Origin: Conus ventricosus
Lineage: Eukaryota; Mollusca; Gastropoda; Neogastropoda; Conidae
Direction of reading: 5' to 3'
Length of the DNA stretch: 64,000 nucleotides
NCBI GenBank assembly: GCA_018398815.1
Contig: CM031626.1
Coordinates: 35,609,054 to 35,673,053, forward strand
Positions 55,513 through 64,000 of this stretch are shown here, in pieces. Every line of letters begins with the position of its first letter. The stretch's first letter is position 1. The notes below the pieces were generated by a model, which was not told the DNA's origin, searched no databases, and worked only from the letters and a program-made list of their open reading frames with translations. The translations under genes and the position numbers were made by a program.

Positions 55513-55820
55513 TGAAATAAACGTTAGCAAACCGCCCACAAAACGTGGACAAACGAACCACAAGACAAAACACGACGCGTGTCGACGTCTTAGGTCTTCT
55601 TCAGGCAAGATACAAAATAGTTATTACAGCGGAAATGACATGTCCACGTTTCTGGGGCAGTTTCCTAACATTTATTCAAGATTGAAATAAATCTTAAATA
55701 AATGTTAGTGAACCACAAAGAGAAACGTGGACAAACGAGTCCCAAGAAAAAAAAAAAACACGCCGCATTTTGACCTCTGAGGTCTTCTTCAGGCAAGACA
55801 CAAGCAAATAGGACAATGAA
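55513..55820 (-). repeat. Fold-back repeat family, three arm copies
   Basis: AAATAAACGTTAGCAAACCG...CGTGGACAAACGA at 55513-55560, an inverted copy at about 55648-55688 (TGTCCACGTTTCTGGGGCAG), and a third direct copy at 55694-55745. Between arms, on the minus strand, is CTGAAGAAGACCTNNGANGT, ending near CACGCGTCGTG. The same arm forms the perfect hairpin at 20427-20540. Confidence 0.85.
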
Positions 55821-56300
55821 AATGAACGAGTTAGTCACTTAGCTTGATTTCTTCAGTGCAAGGTAGGTGTTGAATGAAAACGAGGCTGTTAGAAGGGAGA
55901 CAATGTGTGAGTCAAGGTAGTAGTGATGATAATTTCATTACTGATAGGAATACCAATAAAGGTCAACATGTTGAAATAATAAATTAAGACAGGATTACTA
56001 CAACTTTTGGTGGCAATAAGGCATAGCAGTTGTAGTGTGGGAGAAAGGAGTAGTGGGCTAGATGATTCTTTAACAGCATGGCTGCTGTTGCAAGTCTTAC
56101 TGGCGATGGGGATGTTAATGCTTGTGGCCGATTGCAGTCATTACAACAACACCAAGCTGCTCTGAAAATTGTTGGAAGGGTGCTCAGTTACTTACCCTTG
56201 GAATTCATTTGTTTATCATGGTTTGGTCCCTTGTGGATTCAAATCATTCCAAGAACTGGCCCTCGGCACGTGTGTCTTGAGATGGTATCTTTTTAAATAT
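55821..56300. other. Unassigned sequence
   Basis: A 72-codon open stretch at 56078-56296 (MAAVASLTGDGDVNACG...) has no recognised family and overlaps another open frame. No splice signals were convincing. Confidence 0.4.
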
Positions 56301-56301
56301 T

Positions 56302-56385
56302 CTATTTTTTCACAAGAAAATGTAGCTTATTTTGCTGTTTCATATTTTCCGTTTGCTTCTTAGGTGGGACGTTTGGGTGTGTGTG

Positions 56386-56451
<66 letters not shown>

Positions 56452-56831
56452 TGTGTGTGTGTGGTTTTAATTCAGCAACATACTATGGTATGCACACCAG
56501 CCTTTTTCTGGGATAGTATTCGTCTTAAAACCTAAAAGACAGAGGTATAAAGTTAGGACTTTTCAAGGTCACTGAGGAGAAACAATCTGGGTTCCAAATG
56601 CCGATGTCTGACCAGGAGTGATGATATGTTAGTGAGTTTCTTCCCCTTTGGAGATTGTGTCCTGCTGTCAGACTGTAAGCTTGCTGAAGGCTCATTTTGA
56701 GAAGTATTTAGTATTCCCCATTTCACCCACTCAAGCACATACTGTTAGTTAGGCAGGATTATCTACCACTGCATATATGAAAGCTTCTCTCCCCTATTTT
56801 TTTTCAATGTAAGACATTATGAGCAAGTTTG

Positions 56832-56890
<59 letters not shown>
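56302..56890 (+). repeat. Dispersed repeat copy with (GT)n and (TA)n
   Basis: Parallel to 51435-51850: CACAAGAAAATGTAGCTTAT, then a (GT)n array at 56376-56462, CACACCAGCCTTTTTCTGGG, AGCTTGCTGAAGGCTCATTT, GGCAGGATTATCTACCAC and (TA)n. It contains about 120 bases absent from the other copy (56560-56675). Confidence 0.85.
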
Positions 56891-56894
<4 letters not shown>

Positions 56895-56938
56895 TATATA
56901 TACTGTTAAAAAAACGTTAAGGACCAACATTTCACTGA

Positions 56939-56994
<56 letters not shown>

Positions 56995-57018
56995 TATATA
57001 TTTATATATATATATATA
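56887..57018. repeat. Tc1-end fragment and (TA)n at the left edge of the TIR element
   Basis: CTGTTAAAAAAACGTTAAGG then ACCAACATTTCACTGACTT, identical in order to 62074-62112, followed by a (TA)n array up to 57018. Confidence 0.85.
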
Positions 57019-57932
57019 GCGAGGGCTGACTGCTAGAACTTCGTAACTTGAATTTTGCACTTTTGAAGAAAACACAAAGAGAAAGTTTAAGCAGCTATAT
57101 TTATGTTTCTTATGAGCGGAATGCTTTGCAAATTCACTATGTTCAACGTAAACATAATGTGTAAGGTGATGTAAATATGTAAAGGATAAAACAATGTCTA
57201 CATTCATTTTTTATGTATTGTGTAGTACCAACTGAAATAAGCAATTTCAGCAGCATTTTCACCTCACTGTTCTGTCCATGTTTGTACTGCTAGAAGTTAG
57301 TAACAAACTGTTACTGAGATGTAGCCCACCCCGTAAGTGTACAGGGCGGTTGCACTGTGGCTGCTAGAAGTACTCAACTTGGATTGTGAATTCTAGCACG
57401 CACTATTCCCCCCTATTGCTGGCCAATCCTGGGAGCTATCAGTCTTTATCCCAAAATAATTACCTCTAGCAGGTTCTCTTATGGCATGGGTCACTTTCAA
57501 CATACTGACAAAAATCCTCAAACTCGAATTAAGAAGTTTTATTAAGCTTCCTTCTGAGATAAATGGAGTGTGTTTCTAGAGATAAAACTATGCATTTTCA
57601 CTTAAGTCTTTATAGTTAAAAATATTCCTTCAACTTGATGGACAGCAAGACATGGAAAACAAAGTAAGTGTGCCTTTCCCATGAGGAGAAACATTGATCA
57701 ACCAAACATTGCAAATAAAACTATGTACAAATACTAAAAAAGACATAAAAACTGTACATACTAACTGTTCTTCTCTGTTCTTTTCGCCGCTGACGAAGAA
57801 TATTTGTTGAGACATAGCCATCCAAGATTATAGTTATTCCAACAGTGAAATCCACATACCACTCCGATTTCACAAATGTCATCTCCACAATTCAGAACAT
57901 GTACAGTTTCAAGCTTTCCTTTCATGAATAAT

Positions 57933-58073
57933 CTAAATCAGTTCTAGCACAACACACTGTTTGTGATAACATTGTTCTCTAAATGAGTTCTAGCACAGCA
58001 CACTGTTTGTGATAATCATTGTTCTCTAAGTCAGTTCTAGCACAGCACAATGTTTGTGATAATCATTGTTCTC
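57933..58073 (+). repeat. 46-bp tandem repeat, 3 copies
   Basis: CTAAATCAGTTCTAGCACA at 57933, 57979 and 58025, each followed by CACTGTTTGTGATAA and CATTGTTCT. It lies inside the TIR element between its left end and the 3' end of its gene. The GTTCTAGCA core resembles the subterminal motif. Confidence 0.9.
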
Positions 58074-58182
58074 TGCAGTTAAACAGTAACGACTGCTAAC
58101 ACACACAACCCCCTCCCCATCCCACCCTCCCCAAACAGATTTGCAGCAAATTCTAGTCTGTCTCCTCCCCACTGTCAGTCGT

Positions 58183-59018
58183 TCACATCAGCTCCTCCAG
58201 ACGGTCCACCAGGTTGGCCAAGGTCGGCAGGTTGTTGTAGAGGGGTGGTGCTCCTCGGAATCACACTGAGCGACACAGGGAAAGCAGGTCTCGCTTCTTG
58301 GCCTCTGAAATGGGCAGCTTGCCCTGGTAACGAGGCTTGATGATCTGCCACAGAGATGGCTGCCTCCTCCTTGCTGAGGGTGTTGAGAGACAGAGCTGGT
58401 AATAATCACTGTCATCAAAGTCGTACTTGAAGTACATGGTGTCTTGGCCTTTGCTGAAGTGGATCACCTTCATCTTCAGCCAGTCACTCTCTTGTTGTGC
58501 CTGTCCACCTTGGTGTTGCGGATGACCTGTGATGCCAGGTGCTTGAAGTCAAGGATCTGACTGAACGAATGGGGACGAAGTGTAGGGGTTGTGCCGCCTC
58601 GCATGCGGAAAATAATGTCCAGCCACTGGGAGTGTATACAGGGCTTGCTTTTTGTGCGAATGCAATTGCTGATGCATAGAATCACATTCCATCTGCGTAT
58701 GGCCGGTCTCCAGGTACTTGTGGGTGACTGAAGTGATATTGTGAACTTGCTCGAGGCGTACAGGATGGCTACTGCTAAGTACTGATTGCGATTTTGTCTC
58801 CACAGCAGTCTGAATAGAGCACAACCTCTTTCACTGTCACTGGAAGTGACTGAAGAAGAGAAGAAGGCAAGAGGCAATTTCCACTGAGCCCCTCTTTCCA
58901 TTTGTCTCATCCCAAACATAGCAGGTTGCCTTTCCATCTGCCGTGAATACACCGTGAAATTGTACACAGAGAGCTTGCGCTTGTAGTACAATTGACTAAC
59001 AAGGCCGCATGGGGTTGG
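58183..59018 (-). pseudogene. C-terminal half of the TIR element's transposase-like protein
   Basis: Continues the 338-codon gene after a frameshift near 59025. Minus-strand blocks: YYKRKLSVYNFTVYSR (58991 on), LYSD (second Asp, codon at 58808-58810) followed in another frame by QNRNQYLAVAILYA, then YLETGHTQMECDSMHQQLHS (third Asp at 58681-58683), NPYT, FLDFK-like sequence, then VIHFSKGQDTMYFKYDFDDS (58470 on) and LYNNLPTLANLVDRLEELM ending at a stop at 58183-58185. The YSDN-type and GHTQMECD blocks resemble the RNase-H-like core of a family of uncharacterised arthropod and mollusc proteins. At least three frameshifts are present. Confidence 0.7.
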
Positions 59019-60035
59019 TTAGAACAGCCTGAAGGTCAAGAGTAACAACATGGATTGACGAATCTTGTTTGGCAGCTCCTTGTCTTTTGCCTTCTCCTCT
59101 CTTGCTCTTAGTTTCATCTGGGTGTGCCTCTGGTATTCCTTTTCCTCATCTTCTGTTACGCCTTCTTTGAGTTTGCCGCATAGTTCACACACACTAGGCA
59201 CTGATCTTTGGTTTGTGGAAGGATAAGTTGACATCCGAACTGAATACATCTCGGTATTTACGACAAGACACTGGAGTGTTTCCCTCAGCCTGGCATTTCT
59301 CCTTGTACAGATGGTAATCTTGGTGACGGTGAGAGCAGGGTCAAGGTACTGTCTCTTGGTGTCCTTTCTTGTGTAGTGACTCTCAACACAGGGGAAGGAT
59401 CGGATGTGCTCTCGTACGTCTTCCACCGCAGCTGTCTGTGTCCTGTTGTGAGCTGGGTGTTTTCCCCGTCCATCTCCTCCTGTAAAGGTGCCCATGTCGC
59501 TGTTGGCCATGGCATGGTTGACATAGCCTTCTCCAACATCCAGGGTCGCAAGAAAAAACTTCTTGCCACACCTGACCCTGCTGCCATTGATGGTGAAGTG
59601 ATAGGATCTGGCTACGATGCGTTTCTTGGGTAATGGAGACTTGTCCTTGCCGAGTATGGTCTTGCTCTCTTGTTCAGTGATATTTGAGCATACAAACTGC
59701 TTTTGTCTGTCATAGGATGGCAAGGCATAGAAAATGTCGAAAATTGCCTGGCGATCATCATTTTCAATTTTTTTACAATCAAACCTGCATTTGGTGCAGT
59801 CAACAGAGCGTATTTTCTTTTGCTGAATGGTTTTTCCTGACTGAGCTACATGTTCTTTACCTTGCAGCTTCAGAGCCTTTCTAACGTTCTTTTTCCACGT
59901 TTGTGGGTTGCAGAACGTTTCCTTGACAGTTTCGTTTTTGGTGGGGTTGTTGTAGAGGCCCTGCTTTCTTGGGGTGGATGCTGTGAGGAGACCCTGGAGA
60001 TGCATGGCTTGCTGAAGTGTCAGGGAAGGTGTCAT
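59019..60035 (-). CDS. Cys-rich N-terminal part of the TIR element's transposase-like protein
   Basis: 338 codons open. A CxxCxxxC cluster (C80, C83, C87) is followed by DRQAIFDIFYALPSYDRQKQ (95-114). The segment 140-175 reads RIVARSYHF...CGKKFFLATLDVG, followed by ESHYTRKDTKRQYLDP (218-233), then CELCGKL (C283, C286) and a basic/acidic helix YQRHTQMKLRAREEKAKDKE (301-320). From memory these blocks, in this order, mark a large uncharacterised family often mislabelled as an RNA polymerase subunit in automatic annotation. The first acidic residue lies just past this stretch in another frame (T-L-D-L-Q, codon at 59035-59037). I infer a transposase: zinc-binding N-terminus, then an RNase-H-fold core. 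The start Met is the first in the open stretch; the real N-terminus probably lies upstream at 60.0-60.7 kb. Confidence 0.65.
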   Translation of the reverse strand: MTPSLTLQQAMHLQGLLTASTPRKQGLYNNPTKNETVKETFCNPQTWKKNVRKALKLQGKEHVAQSGKTIQQKKIRSVDCTKCRFDCKKIENDDRQAIFDIFYALPSYDRQKQFVCSNITEQESKTILGKDKSPLPKKRIVARSYHFTINGSRVRCGKKFFLATLDVGEGYVNHAMANSDMGTFTGGDGRGKHPAHNRTQTAAVEDVREHIRSFPCVESHYTRKDTKRQYLDPALTVTKITICTRRNARLRETLQCLVVNTEMYSVRMSTYPSTNQRSVPSVCELCGKLKEGVTEDEEKEYQRHTQMKLRAREEKAKDKELPNKIRQSMLLLLTFRLF

Positions 60036-60703
60036 TCTGTGTCACAACCGCTTGAGTCATAGCTGGACTGCTCTGTGGGTGCGGAATGAACATGCAGGCA
60101 TCGTATGTTGAGGGTCGCATTGAAACAGGGCAAGACTGATATTTGGATTTGTCAATTCTGCGTTTATCGGGCTCCACATTGAGTTTGGACCCCCCGCTTG
60201 TGAAGATCTCCACATGCCTTTTGGTCCATTCTGCAGGACCAGTGGCAAGAGATCAGCAATGCTTGTGGACCATCTGCTTCAGTCGGAGGTCCTCGATGGC
60301 ATCGATGTAAGCAGTGTTTTTCCATGTCCCGCCTCAGCCCCCAGAAATGGCATGAACAGCTGCCTCTCTGTCAGGAGAAGATCACACAGCTTGGCCCGTA
60401 GTTCACTGGCTGTCACGCCTTCGATGTGTGTCACTGCAGCTTCAAAAAAGCAATGTTATCAGCTTTGATCGGAACGTGAACGTATCCATTTGATCCAAGG
60501 ATGTTGTCAAGTGAGGTTTGGTGGGCCAATGTCTCTTTTTGACGCTTTTTAGCCTCTTCCAAGCTCGCACGTTTTGCTGCATCAAGTGCATTGCCAGCTG
60601 ATTGTTTCGCTTTATTAATAAGCGGCTCATCACACTTGAACATTAGTCCTATATTTACGTCTGAGAGCAGACAATGGCTCGTCCTCCTCATCCTCGTCCT
60701 CAC
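60036..60703 (-). pseudogene. Probable N-terminal region of the same protein
   Basis: At 60703-60431 the minus strand reads CDEPLINKAKQSAGNALDAA then KRASLEEAKKRQKETLA, a charged helix, and GSNGYVHVPIKADNIAFL. Frame-shifted continuation gives HIEGVTASELRAKLCDLL, FLGAEAGHGK, IDAIEDLRLKQMVHKH and GPAEWTKRHVEIFTSGGSK. The coding-like character and collinearity with the 338-codon gene suggest one protein. No domain was recognised. Two or more frameshifts are present. Confidence 0.45.
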
Positions 60704-60818
60704 GCGGGGGCACTGCCTCGTCCGGCTGATATTCAGCTCCTTCTTGCCATCATTACACCGCGGCTGTAAACAACAAACAGTTGCATCAGCTCATGATGAT
60801 ATTACTTAAATAACAAAA

Positions 60819-60831
<13 letters not shown>

Positions 60832-60875
<44 letters not shown>

Positions 60876-60896
60876 CACACACACCACACACACCAC

Positions 60897-60960
<64 letters not shown>

Positions 60961-60987
60961 CACACACGCAACCACACACCACACACA

Positions 60988-61031
<44 letters not shown>

Positions 61032-61070
61032 CACACACACACACACACCACACACACACACACCACACAT
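60832..61070. repeat. (CA)n/(CCA)n microsatellite
   Basis: TC start, then about 230 bases of CA with ACC interruptions, inside the TIR element. Confidence 0.95.
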
Positions 61071-61131
61071 GCGTAACTTATGTAATTTCGCTTGTATACA
61101 GACGAACACACACAATGCACAGGATAAGATT

Positions 61132-61134
<3 letters not shown>

Positions 61135-61182
<48 letters not shown>

Positions 61183-61186
61183 GAGG

Positions 61187-61217
<31 letters not shown>

Positions 61218-61232
61218 AGGGAGAGGGAGAGA
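61135..61232. repeat. (GA)n microsatellite
   Basis: GA array with G-run interruptions, inside the TIR element. Confidence 0.95.
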
Positions 61233-61299
61233 GAGAGAAACTGAGACAGAGACAGTGACAGAAAAATAAAACATCATTACCTTTTGAGAGAAATGCGAT

Positions 61300-61440
61300 G
61301 AAAAATGGCTGGAAAATCCAACTGGGGAAAGTGTGTTGCTTCTTCAATTGAAAATGGCAAAATGGGAAGAACAAAGGCTGGAACATCGACTGAGAAAATG
61401 TGTGCTTCTTCAATGAAATTGCAAAATGGAAGAAAACTGC
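61300..61440 (+). repeat. ~73-bp imperfect tandem duplication
   Basis: GGCTGGAAAATCCAACTGGG then AAAGTGTGTTGCTTCTTCAA and AATGGCAAAATGG, repeated as GGCTGGAACATCGACTGAG then AAATGTGTGCTTCTTCAAT and ATTGCAAAATGG. Confidence 0.75.
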
Positions 61441-62073
61441 TGTGTCCAGGAAATCGTCCCTAGTCATGGTAACCAATTAAGGAGCCATTCCACGCAGGGG
61501 CGACAAAGTATGCCGTAACACTGCCTACTGCCCGATGTGTTTAATTGATAGTACCAACGGACAAGTGCCAGATGCACATATCTCAACACCAAGTTTACAC
61601 TAGCAGACCCCCCGACGCTACCTGCTACAAGTCGGTATCTTGCACCTGCTATGTTTTGGCCAGTGGGAAGAGATGATTCTAAAAGAAAACTTGTTTGCTA
61701 TAACTCAGTAAGTTGAGAATCCGAGTTCTAGCAGTACTCTGCCAGGCAAATGAGTGCTTTGCTGTCACTGCTATAAGTCATGATAGCAAGATACGTACAT
61801 TTAGCTCCCACATTGTGGTGGTGCCCTGTAGAACAAAGCGAGCTATAAGTCTGGAACTTTACTTAAGTACTTTTTGCTATCAAAAGAACCAGGGATAAAA
61901 GATAATTGATTTAGGTTTTAATTAATAACTCAATCAATTTGACTAGAAACGAAAATCTGACATCGCATCGGAAAAGAGAGTCCAAATCTATCAGAAGAGT
62001 ATGAAATCTCAAAATCGAAAAAAATCGAGTTACTGACTTCAGCAGTCAGCCCTCGATAATATTATATATACTG

Positions 62074-63680
62074 TTAAAAAAACGTTAAGGACCAACATTT
62101 CACTGACTTATAAAAAACGAAAATTGGGAAGTGATCAATCTCCAAGTGTAACATGATTTACTGAGTATGTGAAAAATGTGTAAAGACAATGTCAAGTCTG
62201 AGGAATCAACAAACTGGAATGAGCGCAGTACAAACACCCCCACCCAAAATCTGAAAGTCACAGGAGGAGTGTTTGTTCAATGTCATGGTTAATAACGTGT
62301 GTGTCCCCTGTTATTGGCAAGGCATTCAAGGCAGCGTTGTCGCATGGAGTTCACCAGTGTGCGCAGAAAGGCCTGGGGGACAGCAGCCCACTCTTGCTGG
62401 AGTGACTCAAACAGCTGCCCCAGGTTAGCGGGGGGACAACGCTGCGCATCTCCAGCCCAGCTCATCCCAAAGATGTTCAATGGGGTTCAGGTCTGGGCTG
62501 TTTGCAGGCCACTGCATTCTGTTGACACCAGCAGCTTGGAGAAACGTGGTTTACTGCTCTGGTGCGATGAGGGCCGTGCATTGTCGTCTTGAAAGACTGC
62601 CTGGGGTCCAAGCTGTTGAAGAGCTGGCAGCACCAGGGGCTGCAAAATATCTGTTTGGTAGCGAACACCATTCAAGTTCCCTGCACATTGTAGAGAACCG
62701 TTCTGTAGCGTATGCTTATGCCGCCCCAAATCATAACGGATCCCCCACCATAGCGGTTCCTTTCCAGGACAGCTTCTTCTGCAAAACGCTCCCCACGGCC
62801 TCTCCAGACCCTGTCCCGCCTATCGGTGGGATCCAGGCAGAACCGCGACTCGTCTGTAAACATCACGTTAGCCCACTGTTCATGTGTACATCTCACGTGC
62901 TGCGTGCACCATACTCGGCGTGTGCTCTGTGGGCATCAGTCAAACGAGGTCTTATGGCTGGTCGTCGAGCACGGAGGTTAGCGGCGTGTAGGCGGTTTCG
63001 TATGGTCTGATCACTGACAACGTGTTGGTGGCATCGCTAAGGCGACGTCTGATGTTGTTTGCACTTGCTGTTCTTTCTTGTGTGGCCTGCCTTTCAATGT
63101 ATCGGTCCTCTCGTGGTGTTGTTTATTCTGGGTCGACAGAGCGTGGTCGTTCTTGCACTCTTCCCGTGTCTTGAAAGAGTTGTCTGAGTCTGATAACAAG
63201 AGAATTTGATACCCCAAGTCTCCGTGTCACTTCCCGGACTGCAACTCCTTCTTGGAGCCATCCTATTTCTCTTCCTCGATCCAGCTCGTTCAGTCTTCGA
63301 CGTGGAGGCATGCTGTTGCACTGCATTTTTCGCCAGTACAGTGGCTTTTAAAGACATTTGGTTGAGCATACTTTATGTCCTACAGCCTGATTTAGCTCGT
63401 GCTTCACATGATTTTGATTCAGCACATGCTCCTCGGATCCCAAACACATCTGAAATTCACCCCAATTTTTTCTAAAAATGACAAGACGAGACACGTGTTT
63501 TTCAAGGCGCGTGAGAAATGTGTGCCACAAAATTGCAGTTGCCGCATTCACTATCAATTTGTGCGAGTGGTTCAATTTGTTTGGACCACAAAGGCGGTAC
63601 GATTGAATTTTTGTGAATTTTAAAAAAATTTTGTGCATTCTCAATGTTGGTCATTAACTTTTTTTAAAAATATATATATA
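62074..63680 (-). mobile_element. Tc1/mariner element, decayed
   Basis: One end reads CTGTTAAAAAAACGTTAAGG then ACCAACATT (62074 on). The other, reverse complemented, reads TTTTTAAAAAAAGTTAATGA then CCAACATT (63640-63672). TA tracts lie immediately outside both ends, as expected for Tc1 insertion at TA. A minus-strand transposase lies inside. The element is about 1.6 kb, typical for Tc1. Confidence 0.75.
62287..63311 (-). pseudogene. Tc1-type transposase, broken
   Basis: It starts MPPRRRLNELDRGREIGWLQ, then VREVTRRLGVSNSLVIRLR, the N-terminal helix-turn-helix, then HEQWANVMFTDESRFCLDP with the first catalytic Asp (about 62860), WGGISIRYRT, VFQDDNARPSSH with the second Asp (about 62585), and in another frame SPDLNPIEHLWDELG with the Glu (about 62470). 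The C-terminus is MRQRCLECLANNRGHTRY. The enzyme would cut and paste the element at TA sites. All three acidic residues survive, but stops and at least four frameshifts break the gene. Confidence 0.85.
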
Positions 63681-63689
63681 TACTGACTT

Positions 63690-64000
63690 CCATAAAAAAC
63701 GCGAAAATTTGAAAGGCTATTTTCGGGTGAAAAGGGGTGAATATACAATATTGAACCATTGTGGCAAGTTGTTTGGGTCCAAGACACGTGCAGTGAAAAA
63801 ATTGTTGTGAGCAACACATCAATCCCGGCATTGGAGGGTCAACAAAAATGGCAAACTGGTTGCTGCATGTGAGGCACGTGCACACTATGCAGAGCAAAAT
63901 TAACCACTACAAGTACACAGGCATGCAGCCCTTATAAGCCGCGCTACAAGGTTCAGGTAACGACATTGCCGTCTGAGGCTACAGAGTGCCCAAAGAGAAA
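63690..64000 (+). repeat. Start of another TA-linked repeat, runs off the window
   Basis: CTGACTTCCATAAAAAACGC then GAAAATTTGAAAGG begins directly after a (TA)n tract and resembles CTGACTTATAAAAAACGAAA at 62101. It may be the end of a related DNA element. No gene was recognised up to the window edge. Confidence 0.4.

Larger units (their letters stand above)
57020..62055 (-). mobile_element. 5-kb TIR DNA transposon of uncertain superfamily
   Basis: CGAGGGCTGACTGCT at 57020-57034 is repeated exactly in inverted orientation at 62041-62055, with imperfect pairing continuing about 30 bases inward (GTAACTTGA against GTAACTCGA). Related subterminal motifs GCTAGAAGTTAGTAAC (about 57290) and CTGCTAGAAGTACTCAACTT (about 57361) lie inside the left end, and TAACTCAGTAAGTTGAG lies near 61705 inside the right. 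The interior encodes, on the minus strand, a Cys-rich protein with an RNase-H-like acidic triad. It is flanked on both sides by TA-rich sequence and the same Tc1-end fragment. The target-site duplication cannot be resolved in TA-rich DNA. Confidence 0.75.

Noticed and set aside
56078..56296. 72-codon open frame starting MAAVASLTGDG as a small gene
   Set aside because: Overlaps another equally long frame, no family recognised, no splice or promoter support.
60297..60380. GAEAGHGK read as a Walker A nucleotide-binding loop in the TIR element
   Set aside because: It lacks the GKT/S with correct spacing in a sustained frame and no Walker B follows.

Overview
The window looks like an invertebrate nuclear genome, most likely a mollusc (probably a gastropod). 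It carries exons with canonical GT..AG-type sites, a leucine-rich-repeat/LDLa receptor of the GRL101 type known from snails, a C-type lectin exon, dense GA/CA/TATC microsatellites, several non-LTR retrotransposon families, Gypsy elements, Tc1/mariner and other DNA transposons. No bacterial, plasmid or organelle layout is visible. Species-level assignment is not possible from the sequence alone.

Layout. 0-3.6 kb: a decayed gene of a widespread uncharacterised invertebrate family and a C-type-lectin-domain exon with a frameshift. 3.8-10.1 kb (minus): an old LINE (called family B here) into which an RTE-type LINE (family A) has inserted at 4.6-7.79 kb. 10.05-19.3 kb: a direct repeat of about 2 kb flanking the internal region of a broken Gypsy element (gag, zinc knuckle, protease, RT, RNase H). 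20.4-22.5 kb: a large hairpin followed by a block of at least four different minisatellites. 23.0-25.4 kb: a second Gypsy pol fragment whose integrase end runs directly into a 73-bp minisatellite built from the integrase coding sequence itself. 27.3-31.2 kb: ectodomain and seven-TM exons of a GRL101-like receptor, with an assembly gap between them. 32.9-36.7 kb: a nearly full-length RTE LINE (A) carrying a nested 3' fragment of family B with an 11-bp target-site duplication. 36.9-39.6 kb: tandem repeats. 39.7-46.3 kb: poor-quality sequence containing a Jockey/CR1-like LINE (C). 46.6-49.5 kb: microsatellites, a small gap and a CUB-like exon. 49.77-51.41 kb: a TIR element with a MADF-domain exon, nested in a dispersed repeat. 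52.1-55.45 kb: a plus-strand family B LINE interrupted by a 1-kb insertion. 57.02-62.06 kb: a 5-kb element with terminal inverted repeats encoding a Cys-rich, RNase-H-like protein of an uncharacterised family; this is the best candidate for something poorly described. 62.1-63.7 kb: a decayed Tc1/mariner element.

Most of the window is therefore transposon in transposon. Host genes are represented only by exons (lectin, receptor, CUB-like exon). Many reading frames are broken. In the 10.7-20 kb and 39.7-46.3 kb blocks, at least part of the breakage is probably homopolymer error in the assembly rather than evolution. All domain calls were made by reading motifs by eye; no database search was run.
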